Below are positions 33,316 through 43,261 of a stretch of 64,000 bases of DNA, one piece after another (the first letter of the stretch is position 1; every line of letters begins with the position of its first letter). The DNA comes from Candidatus Cottocaccamicrobium excrementipullorum (lineage in GTDB: Bacteria > Bacillota > Clostridia > Lachnospirales > Lachnospiraceae): positions 62,001 through 126,000 of the forward strand of contig DVFL01000029.1 in NCBI GenBank assembly GCA_018713255.1, in the 5' to 3' direction. The notes under the pieces were generated by a model. It was not told where the DNA came from. It searched no databases and worked only from the letters and a program-made list of their open reading frames with translations. Position numbers and translations under genes: made by a program.

Positions 33316-34359
33316 ATGTTAAAAATCGGACTGGACACAGAAAGCCTGCATCTGTGGTTTCAAAATAAGCGGATGGATATTTTCGGATTCATCGAAACCG
33401 CCCATGAATTTGGCTTGGATGGAGTAATGATCAATATTATCAGCGATTACGGCCTGGATCCAGAGTGGGGAACGCTGGAGAGCAATGATCCGGAGCATCT
33501 GGCCAAGGTAAAAGCTCTTCTGGATAAATACAACATGTATGCAGAAATCGCCACCAAAGGCATTACTTACGATCATCTGATGAAGGTGCTGGATGCTGCC
33601 GAGGCGATCGGAGCGGACATTATCCGTACCTATATTCCCATTACCTTAAACAGCAGCAAGGAACGGAAGACGGGAGGAGAAGGAAAATACGATCTGGGCA
33701 AAATCCGTCTGGACTTTGATCCTGCCGTATTTGATGAAGCGGCAGATACATTAAGACAGATTATTCCAGAATTGCGGAAACGCCGGATTAAAATCGGGTT
33801 GGAAAACCACGAGTACGAAACCTCAGAAGAATTGGTTAAGGTGGTTAAGCAGATTAACAGTCCGTGGATCGGCCTTCACTATGACTTTGGAAATTCCATG
33901 ATGGCATGGGAGGATCCGGAGAAAGCGGCTGTGAACATGGCGCCTTATACGGTAACTACCCACTTTAAAGATCATATTGTGATTCCCTGCCCCGATGATC
34001 AGTATGGCTATGTGGTATGCGGCGTGCCGGCAGGGGAGGGCCATCTGGATCTGCCGCGGCTTTTAAAGATTATTCTGGATAATTCTTCAATCACCCGGCT
34101 GAATCTGGAAATGTGTTATCCGTATTGTGCACAGTTTAAGCGCACTCCAGGCGTCGGAGGTGTAGACCATGTGGGAGAGGGATGTTTCGCAGTAGAGCCT
34201 CCTCTGTTTGATCCGCAGGTGATTGAACCTCGCCAGTACTATTATCCTCAGGAAATTTCTCAGGAGCTTTTGGAGGACTTCCTGAAAAAGCAGATGGATG
34301 GTGCAAGGGCCAGCGCAGAATACACGAAAAAGCTTTGTAAAGAATATACTGGCCGCTGA
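33316..34359 (+). CDS. Sugar phosphate isomerase/epimerase-like TIM-barrel protein
   Basis: Encodes 347 residues from ATG 33316, preceded by AAGGAGG; the longer frame overlaps the MFS gene. It has the xylose-isomerase-like barrel of the IolE/hydroxypyruvate isomerase group: metal and substrate residues are visible in IGLENHEYE (Glu, His), IGLHYDFGN (Asp), THFKDH (His) and LNLEMCYP (Glu). It would isomerise or epimerise a small sugar or keto-sugar with a divalent metal. The long C-terminal extension (about 280-347) is not typical of small members. Second gene of the operon. Confidence 0.87.
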   Translation: MLKIGLDTESLHLWFQNKRMDIFGFIETAHEFGLDGVMINIISDYGLDPEWGTLESNDPEHLAKVKALLDKYNMYAEIATKGITYDHLMKVLDAAEAIGADIIRTYIPITLNSSKERKTGGEGKYDLGKIRLDFDPAVFDEAADTLRQIIPELRKRRIKIGLENHEYETSEELVKVVKQINSPWIGLHYDFGNSMMAWEDPEKAAVNMAPYTVTTHFKDHIVIPCPDDQYGYVVCGVPAGEGHLDLPRLLKIILDNSSITRLNLEMCYPYCAQFKRTPGVGGVDHVGEGCFAVEPPLFDPQVIEPRQYYYPQEISQELLEDFLKKQMDGARASAEYTKKLCKEYTGR

Positions 34360-34388
34360 GTCAGGGCTTCAATTAAGGAGGAATTGTT

Positions 34389-35738
34389 ATGGACCAACTG
34401 TTAAATATCCTGAACACTGTGGACAGCTGGCTGTGGGGAAATTGGCTTCTGTTCGTGCTGATTGGAGTCGGTATCCTGTATACAGCTATCACTGGTTTTG
34501 TACAGGTCCGCCATTTCCCCTATATCATTCGAAAAAGTTTTCTGGAGCCTTTGCTGGCTCCCCGTAAAGACACGCAGGAGTCTGGAGCCATTTCTTCCTT
34601 CCAGGCTCTCTGTACTGCCATTGCTTCTTGTGTGGGAAGCGGCAATATCGTAGGTGTTGCCACAGCTGTTTTGAGCGGCGGCCTGGGTGCGATTTTCTGG
34701 ATGTGGGTGGCTGCTTTTGTGGGAATGGCAACGAAATACGGGGAGATTATTCTGGGACTGATGTATCGAGAGAAAGATGAAAATGGTGCATATGTAGGCG
34801 GCCCCATGTATTACATCAAGAATGGTCTCCATGCTCCGTGGCTGGCTGCCTTGTGCGCCGTTTTCATGATTGTTCAGATTATCGGGGGCAATTTTATTCA
34901 GTCCAACACCATCAGCGGCGTGATGAAGGACAGCTTCGGCGTTCCGCATTTGGTGACAGGGATTATTCTGGTGATTTTGATTTTCGTTATCTCTCTGGGA
35001 GGATTAAAGCGCCTTGCTCATGTAACCCAGAACCTGGTGCCCATTATGGCAAGCATTTATGTGGTGGGCGGTCTGATCATTATTCTGGCCAACATCACTC
35101 ATGTTCCGGCGGTTCTTGCTTCAATCATCAGAGGCGCCTTCGGACTGGACGCAGTAGTTGGAGGTGCGGCGGGAAGCATGATTATCGCCATGCAGAAGGG
35201 AGTTGCCCGGGGACTTTATTCTAATGAAGCCGGTGAAGGATCTGCTCCGGTGATCCATTCTGCTGCCTCGGTTTCTCATCCGGCTCAGCAGGGCATGACC
35301 GGCGTTGTGGAAGTTTTTCTGGATACCTTCGTAATCTGCACGATTACCGGGCTGGTGATCGGCGTGACTGGAGTGATCGATTCCGGAGCTCCTGCAAGTG
35401 TGATTACCACTTATGCTTTTGGTTCATTGTGGCCTCCGTTGCGGTATCTGGTGGCCATCAGTCTTCTGCTGTTTTCCAGCACTACCTTAATGAGTCAATG
35501 GTATTTTGGATTTGTAGGCCTGAATTATCTGTTCAATCGAAAGGTAGCTGAAAAATTCAAATATGTATTTCCTTTGTTCTGCATTATCGGAGCGCTGTCT
35601 GCCCTGGAATTGGTATGGACTATTCAGGATATTGCCCTTGGGCTGCTGACGATTCCCAACTTGATTGCGATCGTTATCCTCTGTCCTAAGGTGCGGAAAG
35701 CTTCTAAAGAATATTGGAGTACGATCAAAAATGGATAG
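34389..35738 (+). CDS. AgcS-family sodium:alanine/glycine symporter
   Basis: Encodes 449 residues with about eleven spans. Family signatures are visible: FQALCTAIASCVGSGNIVGVA (first 20: sodium/substrate site), the FWMWVAAFVGMATKYGE segment, and GLYSNEAGEGSAPVIHSAA. It imports alanine, glycine or similar small amino acids with sodium. Presence after a sugar isomerase gene in a DeoR operon is unusual and may mean that the imported compound is an amino-sugar-derived or non-standard amino acid. AAGGAGG lies before the ATG and a strong terminator after. Confidence 0.94.
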   Translation: MDQLLNILNTVDSWLWGNWLLFVLIGVGILYTAITGFVQVRHFPYIIRKSFLEPLLAPRKDTQESGAISSFQALCTAIASCVGSGNIVGVATAVLSGGLGAIFWMWVAAFVGMATKYGEIILGLMYREKDENGAYVGGPMYYIKNGLHAPWLAALCAVFMIVQIIGGNFIQSNTISGVMKDSFGVPHLVTGIILVILIFVISLGGLKRLAHVTQNLVPIMASIYVVGGLIIILANITHVPAVLASIIRGAFGLDAVVGGAAGSMIIAMQKGVARGLYSNEAGEGSAPVIHSAASVSHPAQQGMTGVVEVFLDTFVICTITGLVIGVTGVIDSGAPASVITTYAFGSLWPPLRYLVAISLLLFSSTTLMSQWYFGFVGLNYLFNRKVAEKFKYVFPLFCIIGALSALELVWTIQDIALGLLTIPNLIAIVILCPKVRKASKEYWSTIKNG

Positions 35739-35777
35739 GGCAGAAGAGACGTAAAAAAACACAGTCGATCAACGAAG

Positions 35778-35811
35778 AAGGACCTTGGCTTGAAAATAAG
35801 CCAAGGTCCTT
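35778..35811. terminator. Bidirectional terminator
   Basis: AAGGACCTTGGCTT (35778-35791) pairs perfectly with AAGCCAAGGTCCTT (35798-35811). Lies between the symporter gene (plus) and the lyase gene (minus), so it likely serves both operons. Confidence 0.88.
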
Positions 35812-35839
35812 TATTGCTGGCTGCAAATCGGATTTCCGG

Positions 35840-37834
35840 TTATCGGATAAATGTATGGGAGATGATCTGTCCATCCCGCCGGGTAATCTGGATTTTAATC
35901 TGGTTGTCCTTGGGGAAGAAGGAAACATTCTGGATTATAGGTTGTTCAGTCCAGCTTTCAATCACATGGGCGCAGAGGATGGAAGGAGCAGTGCGCCGTT
36001 CCATGAGCCAGCACAGCTCATTGTTGGAGGGATTGTCTGGCCCCAGGGCGCAGATTGTTTCCTGGCCGTTGTTCATGCCATAGATGGAAGTAAAAACATT
36101 TCCGTCCTGATAAATTCTTTGATAAACGCCGGAGGAATCCCTTTCCTTCCAGGCGTCATGGAAATAGGAAAAAGGCTTCTGGGAAAAATAATCGGGTTTC
36201 AGAGGCTGTTCGCTGCCAGTGTGATGGATTAAGTTTCCCTTAAAGTGCATTACCCAGTCGGCGGTTTTTCCTTCGGGAATTCCTTCGGCGAAGAAAACCT
36301 CAGCAAAATAATCCTCAGCCCAGAGAATTTTCCGTTTCATCACGGCCCTGCGGTAATTTTCCTCCGACCACTGAACAATGGTAAAGCTGTCCGGCATCTG
36401 GAAGGGAGCGGTCCAGTCGGCCTGGGCTTCCACCAGAATTCCCTGAGGTGTTTCTTCATATCGGGTAAGGACTGCGTTTACCGGAGCCTGATTTTCCTCT
36501 CCGATGACCAGGGTGTTGTGGGTGCCGGTATTTTTGTAGTAATCATAGTGCATTTTGGCTCCATATCCTGTGGTTCCAAGATCCGGGGAGACGGCGCTGC
36601 CGCAGGCCAGATAGCTGATGGAGAGGCGGTCGTAATGATCATGCTCCCCTCCGTAGCTGTCATGTTTAAACAGCAGATAGCGGCCGTCCCTGCCCCGGAG
36701 AATTGTATGCCCCCAGGTGCCTTCCGGGGTATGGTAATTGTTCAGCGGAAGCATTACTGGTTCTATTTTTTCTGCTCCGTAAAGGAAAGCTTCCAGATTA
36801 TCCCGGCTTTCTTTCTGGTAATAGGTATTGAGAATAAACGCAAGCTTTTCGCCTCCGATTTCCCGGTAAGGAAACTCATACAGACTTTTCATGCTGGAAA
36901 GGTGTCCGTAATTGGTATCGTTAAGCATGGGAATGGAATAATCTGGTTCCAGATAATCACAGAGCAGCTCCATCATTTTCCGGTAGTTTGGATGATGAAT
37001 GTTGCTGTACTTTGTGTGCAAGGCAAATTTTTCAAAGGCGAAGAAACTGGTCAGGGCATAAAAATGGTAGCCGAAAGCGCCCTCGAACCACATCCGGTTA
37101 TCCAGCATGCCATGTTCCAGCTGATAGAGAATGCCGTAATCTTCGTACAGCGCAGCGCGGACGTAATCTTCCCGGTTAAACAGGATCCCGATTACAGCAA
37201 TGGCGGAATTAATGATTACTTCATGGTTGTGAAGCTGGCGGTGTCGATGAGCCAGGAGAAATTCTGCACCAGGAAGAAACAGGTTATCCCGAACCAGACA
37301 TTGTTCTTCTTCAGTCATGGCTTCCGAGAGAATATCATAGGCCATGGCAAAGGTGCGCTGAAAGTTTGCCTCATCTAAGGTCTGAGCTCCGCTTCGTCCC
37401 GGCCCGTTGTAAGGAATATCCCCGTGGACCTGGTAGTGGGGATAGCAGCGGGCATATTCTGTCAGAATTTGAATGGCTTTTTGAGCATAGGCCTGCTCGC
37501 CGGTGGCCAGCCAGATTACCGCCATCCCATAGACGTCATGATAATTTGCGGCGTTGATCAGGCCCCACCATGCTCCGTTATACGGTTCGCCCTGAAAGGT
37601 TTTGCGGCAGCAGGGGCAGATGTGCTTATCTGGGCTGTTCCGGTCAAATACCAGAGAAACAGAACAGTCAGGGCAGTAGTAATATAATGTCCAGTTGGCA
37701 ATTCCTGTTTTGGGAACAATCATATTTCCCTGAAAGGTTTGGGCAACGGAATCCTTCAGTTTTTTTAAAGTCTCCGGATACTGACGGCTTCTCTGACGAA
37801 TCCGGCGGCATTCTTCTTCATTAAACTGGATCAT
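35840..37834 (-). CDS. Heparinase II/III-family polysaccharide lyase, cytosolic
   Basis: Encodes 664 residues from ATG 37834 (GGAG eight bases ahead; GTG 37840 is possible). There is no signal peptide. A zinc-ribbon-like element C54-x2-C57...C73-x2-C76 opens the protein. An alpha/alpha-toroid follows (about 80-370, with Asn/His in RQLHNHEVIINS), then a beta-sheet domain with GGEHDHYDRLSI and GTHNTLVIG that correspond to heparinase II catalytic and metal-site segments. It should cleave uronic-acid-containing oligosaccharides (glycosaminoglycan, alginate or similar) after import. Last gene of the solute-binding protein/permease/two-component operon. Confidence 0.87.
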   Translation of the reverse strand: MIQFNEEECRRIRQRSRQYPETLKKLKDSVAQTFQGNMIVPKTGIANWTLYYYCPDCSVSLVFDRNSPDKHICPCCRKTFQGEPYNGAWWGLINAANYHDVYGMAVIWLATGEQAYAQKAIQILTEYARCYPHYQVHGDIPYNGPGRSGAQTLDEANFQRTFAMAYDILSEAMTEEEQCLVRDNLFLPGAEFLLAHRHRQLHNHEVIINSAIAVIGILFNREDYVRAALYEDYGILYQLEHGMLDNRMWFEGAFGYHFYALTSFFAFEKFALHTKYSNIHHPNYRKMMELLCDYLEPDYSIPMLNDTNYGHLSSMKSLYEFPYREIGGEKLAFILNTYYQKESRDNLEAFLYGAEKIEPVMLPLNNYHTPEGTWGHTILRGRDGRYLLFKHDSYGGEHDHYDRLSISYLACGSAVSPDLGTTGYGAKMHYDYYKNTGTHNTLVIGEENQAPVNAVLTRYEETPQGILVEAQADWTAPFQMPDSFTIVQWSEENYRRAVMKRKILWAEDYFAEVFFAEGIPEGKTADWVMHFKGNLIHHTGSEQPLKPDYFSQKPFSYFHDAWKERDSSGVYQRIYQDGNVFTSIYGMNNGQETICALGPDNPSNNELCWLMERRTAPSILCAHVIESWTEQPIIQNVSFFPKDNQIKIQITRRDGQIISHTFIR

Positions 37835-37866
37835 AATCACTTCTCCTTTTCTATTTTCAATGATTG

Positions 37867-39486
37867 TTAGTACAAATGTTCTTTTGTGACAATAGATTTA
37901 AATTCTGTAGGCGTACAGCCGTATAATTTTTTAAAACTGCTGGCAAAATACCGCTGGTTTTCATATCCGCACTGCTGGGAAATATCCTGGATTTTCATGG
38001 AGGTATTCTGGAGAAGAAGACCGGCTTTTTCCATGCGCTTTCGGATCAGGTATTCATTAAAATTTTCTCCTGTATTTTCTTTAAACAGCTGCCGGACGTA
38101 GCTGACGCTGAAGTGCACCATTTCGGCAACGCTTTCAATGGAGAGGGTGTGATCCTCCAGGTGTTCTTCAATGTAAGTTTTGATTAAATGAACCGAAGCT
38201 GCGGAATTGTTAAGCGTAAGTCCCTGGGAGACCAGTTGGCAGCATTTCTGAAGATAAGATTCCAGATGCTTTTGGATTTCCAGAAGGCTGAGGGCAGGGA
38301 TCTGTTGGTTGGACAGAGGAAAGGCATCTGAGGAGATCCGGCCGTATCCGTTTTTTTCCATATCATCAGCAATTCCGTAGACCAGTTCTCCTGCGGAAAC
38401 AAAAATATAATCAGTGCCTTTCTGGGAAATTGTGGCGTACAGCTGCATCAGCTGCTGGAGAAGCGCTGCTGCTTCTGGCAGATTGCCGTTTAATACGGCT
38501 CCTCGAATGCACAATTTGCAGCTTTTAATTTCCTCGGAAGCTTCGGTTTTCGGAAGCGAAACCTTTGGCTTTTCTCCGAAGAGGTAAATCCGCTGTTCTG
38601 GATTCAGGGTCTCCTTCCAGGCAGCTAGCGCATCGTCATATGAAGTTTTGATCTGTCCTATGGTATGGCAGATTCGTCCCAGAGAGCAGTACGGTGAAAT
38701 GTCATAATACTGGATCATGCTGTGGGAAAGCTTTTCAATGCCGCGGATTACTTCATCTTGAAAACGCTGCGTATCGCTCATGTCTGCCCTAAAACAGAGA
38801 GCCAGCTTGTTTGGTTCCAGGTTAATGGCATGGAATCGGATAAGCTGCGAAAAGTAGCCGGACTGGACTATTTTCAGAAATTCGGCCAGATGTTCGGGCT
38901 GCTGGAAATTCCAGGCAGTCCCCCAAAGCACGAAAATACAGGCCAAATAGCAGGTATGCTCTGTTTCGCGGGGAAAATCCAGCTGAAACAGGAGATCCTC
39001 CGTGGGAGCCTGCCCATTTAAAAGCGACCGGAGAGCTTGAGAACGGCTTAACAGTTTGTTCTGATCGGCCTGCTTCAGAAGCATATGAAGATTCCGGGAA
39101 AGGGTGTTTTGGTTGTCCAGTTCTCGGATAATCTTTTCGAAAACAGAAAACAGCTCCTGGGGCATGAACGGCTTCAGCAGATAATCTGTGACGCCCAGAG
39201 CAATGGCTGTTCGGGCATAATCAAACTCATCATAACCGCTGATAATTATATTTTTTGAAGTAATCCCATGTTCCTGAAGACTGCGGATCAGCTCCAGGCC
39301 ATTCATGGATGGCATGGCAATGTCCGTTACAATAATGTCGGGGCGGTGAGCCAGAGAAGATTCATACGCTTCTTTGCCGTCCCCGGCAGCAGCCACAATT
39401 TCAATGGGAAGACCGGAGGTGCGGAGACTTTTTTCCAACAATTTCCGCACGGAGATCTCATCATCGGCAATGAGTACTTTATACAT
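37867..39486 (-). CDS. YesN-type response regulator (CheY receiver plus AraC output)
   Basis: Encodes 539 residues from ATG 39486; ATG 39492 is three bases from GGAGG and less likely. Receiver domain 1-120 with the acceptor Asp in IIVTDIAMPSMNG and Lys in LLKPF; a long middle segment; C-terminal AraC helix-turn-helix pair (LSIESVAEMVHFSVSYVRQL; IQDISQQCGYENQRYFASSF). Such regulators control sugar-uptake operons in answer to a YesM-type kinase. Its start overlaps the end of the kinase gene by eight bases. It most likely activates the operon it belongs to. Confidence 0.93.
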   Translation of the reverse strand: MYKVLIADDEISVRKLLEKSLRTSGLPIEIVAAAGDGKEAYESSLAHRPDIIVTDIAMPSMNGLELIRSLQEHGITSKNIIISGYDEFDYARTAIALGVTDYLLKPFMPQELFSVFEKIIRELDNQNTLSRNLHMLLKQADQNKLLSRSQALRSLLNGQAPTEDLLFQLDFPRETEHTCYLACIFVLWGTAWNFQQPEHLAEFLKIVQSGYFSQLIRFHAINLEPNKLALCFRADMSDTQRFQDEVIRGIEKLSHSMIQYYDISPYCSLGRICHTIGQIKTSYDDALAAWKETLNPEQRIYLFGEKPKVSLPKTEASEEIKSCKLCIRGAVLNGNLPEAAALLQQLMQLYATISQKGTDYIFVSAGELVYGIADDMEKNGYGRISSDAFPLSNQQIPALSLLEIQKHLESYLQKCCQLVSQGLTLNNSAASVHLIKTYIEEHLEDHTLSIESVAEMVHFSVSYVRQLFKENTGENFNEYLIRKRMEKAGLLLQNTSMKIQDISQQCGYENQRYFASSFKKLYGCTPTEFKSIVTKEHLY

Positions 39487-41314
39487 GTTCATCTACCTCC
39501 GTATGGTGAAGAGGAATCGTTAGGATCGCTTTGGTGAAGCTGCCTTCTTGACTTTCATAGGAAAGACCGTATGCGCTGCCGTAGCACAGTCGGATCCGCT
39601 CATTGACATTGTAAATTCCATATCCGTCCTTGTCTGTCCGATAGCCCAGGCGCAGCCCCGCATTAATATGGGAAAGCTGGGAGGAGGGGATTCCCGCACC
39701 GTCATCCCAGACGGTCAGCTGAAGAATGGGAAGTTCCAGCAGTTTGCCTGTGGACGCGGCAATGATAATGGTGCCCGCCTCCTGTTTTTCTTTGATTCCA
39801 TGATAAATGGCGTTTTCCACAAGAGGCTGGAGAATCAATTTCAATACTTGACAGGAGAGCAGAGGAGCAGGAACGTGTATTTCATACCGCAGCTTGTCCT
39901 GATAGCGGATGCTTTGAATATTTAAGTAGCAGCGGACATGCTCAATTTCATCAGCCAGAGTGATGATTTCTGCGCCCTTGCTGAGACTTAGACGGAAAAA
40001 TCGTCCTAGAGAACTAGCCAGGAGACTGACGTCATCCAGCCCTTTGTCGGCGACCTGCCAGGTAATGGTGTTTAAAGTATTATAAAGAAAATGAGGATTA
40101 ATCTGCGCCTGAAGAGCCTTAAGCTCAGCCTTTCGCTTCTGCTTTTGAATCTCCGCCACATGATCCCGTTCAATCCGCAGTTCCTGGATGCTTTGCTCCT
40201 GCTTTTTGACCAGATTCTGGATGGTGCTGATCATATAATTGAAACTTTTGGAAAGACTTCCGATTTCATCCCGGTACGGATAAAAAAACCGGACGCTGAA
40301 ATCCCCGTTTTGAACGTTTCTCATCTGATGTTCCAGCCGGCTTAAAGCGTTGGTTAGGTGACGGGAAATCCAGAGAATGGCAATGATGCTCAGGATCAAT
40401 ACAATGCAGGAAATACGCAGGATAGAACCGCGCAGATCGCTTAAGCTGTCCAGCAGTTCGGATTCTGATTTCAGGCCATATATTTTCCAGCCGTTTTGCC
40501 TGATTTCTCCGCCGCGGACAAGATACGTTGTATTGTTTTTTTCCAATTCCCCCTGAATACGGTTAGAAGCAGGAGCGTTCTTTTCTGCATTTAGGGACTG
40601 AAGATCCTGATCGGATATCTGCAATTCTCCCAGAATTCGCCTTCCCTTTTCATCCAGGATAATAATGTCATCGAAAAAGGGGGACTGCCCGTTTAACATG
40701 ATTTCCAGCTGATCTTTATCCAGCTGATAAATGAAATACAGCCAATTATGATAGGCAGGCGTGGTAAAACGGCGTACACAGGGAATGACCATGGAACTTC
40801 CCTGGAAGATGATATCCTCCATAGGGGGAAGCCATTGTTCAGAGTTCATGGCTTCATCCTTGTACACAGAAAAGAACGGAGAATCCTGAAATGAAAACTC
40901 ATGATTCCGGTAATGAATATAGTTATCAAAAGTTCCGCGTTCGGTATAAAGAAAAGAGGAGGAAATCAGAGATTCCCCTCGTTCAAAATCTTTCAGGTAA
41001 TCAGATACTACAGTCTGTGCTTTTACCGCGTGGGCGGTAGTGGGGGATAAAAGAAACTGCTCTATGGTAGAGGTAAAGGTGCTGTTAATCAGAATGGATT
41101 CAGCCCGTTCATCAATAATGGAGAGACGAGTCTCCAGGGTGTTTTCAATCTGACTGATGGCATCTTCCGCACTTTCTTGAAAATTATCCGTCACGTTTTT
41201 GGCGGAGAGGCTGTAAAAGGCAATCTCGCTTCCCACATTCATCAAAAGAAAAACGAGAAGAAATACGAGGATGATTTGGTAGCGAAACTTTAAATTCTGA
41301 AGATGAAATTTCAT
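39479..41314 (-). CDS. YesM-type sensor histidine kinase
   Basis: Encodes 611 residues from ATG 41314, placed by GGGGGAGG nine bases ahead. A first span (about 12-34), an extracellular sensor domain of about 260 residues, a second span (about 290-312), HAMP (about 315-365), His_kinase domain with the acceptor His in INPHFLYNTLNTI and an HATPase domain (LQPLVENAIYHGI, DDGAGI, GYGIYNVNERI). The extracellular domain probably senses an oligosaccharide or its complex with the binding protein. Cognate regulator is encoded directly downstream. Confidence 0.93.
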   Translation of the reverse strand: MKFHLQNLKFRYQIILVFLLVFLLMNVGSEIAFYSLSAKNVTDNFQESAEDAISQIENTLETRLSIIDERAESILINSTFTSTIEQFLLSPTTAHAVKAQTVVSDYLKDFERGESLISSSFLYTERGTFDNYIHYRNHEFSFQDSPFFSVYKDEAMNSEQWLPPMEDIIFQGSSMVIPCVRRFTTPAYHNWLYFIYQLDKDQLEIMLNGQSPFFDDIIILDEKGRRILGELQISDQDLQSLNAEKNAPASNRIQGELEKNNTTYLVRGGEIRQNGWKIYGLKSESELLDSLSDLRGSILRISCIVLILSIIAILWISRHLTNALSRLEHQMRNVQNGDFSVRFFYPYRDEIGSLSKSFNYMISTIQNLVKKQEQSIQELRIERDHVAEIQKQKRKAELKALQAQINPHFLYNTLNTITWQVADKGLDDVSLLASSLGRFFRLSLSKGAEIITLADEIEHVRCYLNIQSIRYQDKLRYEIHVPAPLLSCQVLKLILQPLVENAIYHGIKEKQEAGTIIIAASTGKLLELPILQLTVWDDGAGIPSSQLSHINAGLRLGYRTDKDGYGIYNVNERIRLCYGSAYGLSYESQEGSFTKAILTIPLHHTEVDEHV

Positions 41315-41383
41315 AAACAAACGCCTCCCCCGGGATTCATAATTTTCCATTATACTCTGAAATGGAAGATTTTTCTAGTCCCG

Positions 41384-42262
41384 TTATCCTTTAACCGCGC
41401 CGGCGGTTAATCCGGCAATAAATTGTTTGTTTGCGAAAAGATATACGATCAGAATGGGAATGATGGCAATAGATGCGCCGGCCAGCATAATGTGCCATTC
41501 GGCGGCTGCATTGACGGAATATTTCAGCTGTACTACGGCAACGGTCAGCGTTTTTAAGGCTGGCGCAGTGATGGTCATCACCAGACCGGTGATATAGTCG
41601 TTCCAGGCATTCCGAAAGGCAAACAAGGCGACAACAGCCAGGATCGGTTTGGTTAAGGGCAGTACGATCTTATAGTAAACCTGATAGATAGAGCAGCCGT
41701 CAATAATGGCAGCTTCATCCAGCTCTCTGGGAATTGCCTTGGTAAAGCCCATGACTAAAAATACATTGGCGGCCTGTCCGCCGGTTAAGGCAACAATAAG
41801 AGCAATAATGGTTTTATGAAGATTCAAAGCGTGCATCATTTCATAAATGGGATACAGGGTGATGGATCCTAAGGAAACGAACATCATGGATAAGTACATG
41901 GCGGAAAGCAGTTTTTTCCCAGGAAAGTCTCTCCGGGCCATAATGAAGCCGGCCAGAGAACAGGTGGAAACAGCTAACAGGGTGACGGCCAGGCTGACAA
42001 TGATGCTGTTTACCGTATATTGGAGGAAATCAGCTTCCATAAACGCCTTGTAATAGTTTTCAAAATGCCACTGGGAAGGGAAAAAGCTTCCGCCCTGCGT
42101 CAGCTCCGCGTTTGTTTTTAAGGAACCTAAAATCGTATAGATAATCGGATATAAGGTAAAGATGACGGTGATTCCAAGAAAGACCCATTTTGCTGCAGCC
42201 ATCCAAAATTTTTTCCCGGATAAATGGGGGCGGCGGGCAGCGGCTGAAACTGGTTTTAACAT
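41384..42262 (-). CDS. Carbohydrate ABC transporter permease (MalG/LplC type)
   Basis: Encodes 292 residues with six spans and the EAA motif (AIPRELDEAAIIDGCSIYQV, about 182-201) that docks the ATPase. Usual length for the second permease of a CUT1 oligosaccharide importer. Starts 14 bases after the first permease gene. No ATPase gene is present in the operon, so a shared MsmX-type ATPase encoded elsewhere must drive transport, as is usual for CUT1 systems in Firmicutes. Confidence 0.93.
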   Translation of the reverse strand: MLKPVSAAARRPHLSGKKFWMAAAKWVFLGITVIFTLYPIIYTILGSLKTNAELTQGGSFFPSQWHFENYYKAFMEADFLQYTVNSIIVSLAVTLLAVSTCSLAGFIMARRDFPGKKLLSAMYLSMMFVSLGSITLYPIYEMMHALNLHKTIIALIVALTGGQAANVFLVMGFTKAIPRELDEAAIIDGCSIYQVYYKIVLPLTKPILAVVALFAFRNAWNDYITGLVMTITAPALKTLTVAVVQLKYSVNAAAEWHIMLAGASIAIIPILIVYLFANKQFIAGLTAGAVKG

Positions 42263-42276
42263 GATGAAAGACCTCC

Positions 42277-43209
42277 TTAATATATATCATCCAGCTTTTT
42301 TGAAAGCTTCAGATAAAACACGGTTACGATTCCGGCAATACAGGCGGTGACCACACTGAGGGCCGCGCCGTATCCATACTGAGGAACCGTGGCCTGGGCG
42401 GCGGAAATCGGGAAGAAATACTGGTAGCTGTACAGGGAAGCAACCATGGTGGCATTATTGGGACCACCTTCAGTGAGGACCATAACATTGGTAATGTCGT
42501 TAAAGGCGGAAGTAATGGCCAGCATCAGGATAATTTTTAAGATCGGCCCCAGCATGGGAATCATGATGTACCAGATGGTTTGGAGACGGTTGGCTCCGTC
42601 AATACGAGCGCTTTCAATGGCGTCAGTAGATACCTGCTGGATTCCAGCAATGAAGTAGACCATGTAATTTCCCAGGCCGCCCCAGACCGCAGTGATGATC
42701 AGGGTCGTCATGGCGTGATCTTTTCCCAGCCAGTTAATGGGCTGGCTGATGATATGAGCTTTCATTAAATATTGGTTGATTTCTCCGTTGTAGGCGTTAA
42801 ACAGCAGATAAAAAACCAGACCCATGACAGCGGAACTCATGATGGTGGGAAGAAAAATAATGCTCTGCACCGCCCCGTGTCCGCGTTTGTGGGTATTCAG
42901 GAGAAACGCCAGGAAAAAGGCTAAAGGAATGATGATCAGTATTTTTCCAAAACCGTAGGTGAAGGTGTGGACAATACTTTCCCAGTAAACCTTGTCGCGG
43001 AATACCCGGGCCAGATTTTCTAATCCCACGAAGCGGGGAGTTCCCGTTCCATAGCCGCCGTATTGGTAGAATACATATTTTAATGCCCAGAGTACGGGAT
43101 AGATGGAACAGCTGAGAAAGAGGATCAGATTAGGAATTAAAAAAGAATACGCTTCCAGCGCTTGCTTTAGTTTTTTTCTGCCCAGGGCAGGATTTGAGCT
43201 TTGTTTCAT
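42277..43209 (-). CDS. Carbohydrate ABC transporter permease (MalF/LplB type)
   Basis: Encodes 310 residues with six spans and the EAA motif (VSTDAIESARIDGANRLQTI, about 184-203). Forms the membrane channel with the permease encoded downstream. AAGGAGAATTAACC precedes the ATG. A strong hairpin between this gene and the solute-binding protein gene probably gives lower expression of the permeases than of the binding protein. Confidence 0.93.
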   Translation of the reverse strand: MKQSSNPALGRKKLKQALEAYSFLIPNLILFLSCSIYPVLWALKYVFYQYGGYGTGTPRFVGLENLARVFRDKVYWESIVHTFTYGFGKILIIIPLAFFLAFLLNTHKRGHGAVQSIIFLPTIMSSAVMGLVFYLLFNAYNGEINQYLMKAHIISQPINWLGKDHAMTTLIITAVWGGLGNYMVYFIAGIQQVSTDAIESARIDGANRLQTIWYIMIPMLGPILKIILMLAITSAFNDITNVMVLTEGGPNNATMVASLYSYQYFFPISAAQATVPQYGYGAALSVVTACIAGIVTVFYLKLSKKLDDIY

Positions 43210-43261
43210 GGTTAATTCTCCTTTTTGTGAGATGGAAAAAGACGGCTCTGTTCAAAAGAAA

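Noticed and set aside
36245..37378. Plus-strand frame of 377 codons inside the heparinase-like gene
   Set aside because: Antisense to a clear lyase; no domain or start signal.
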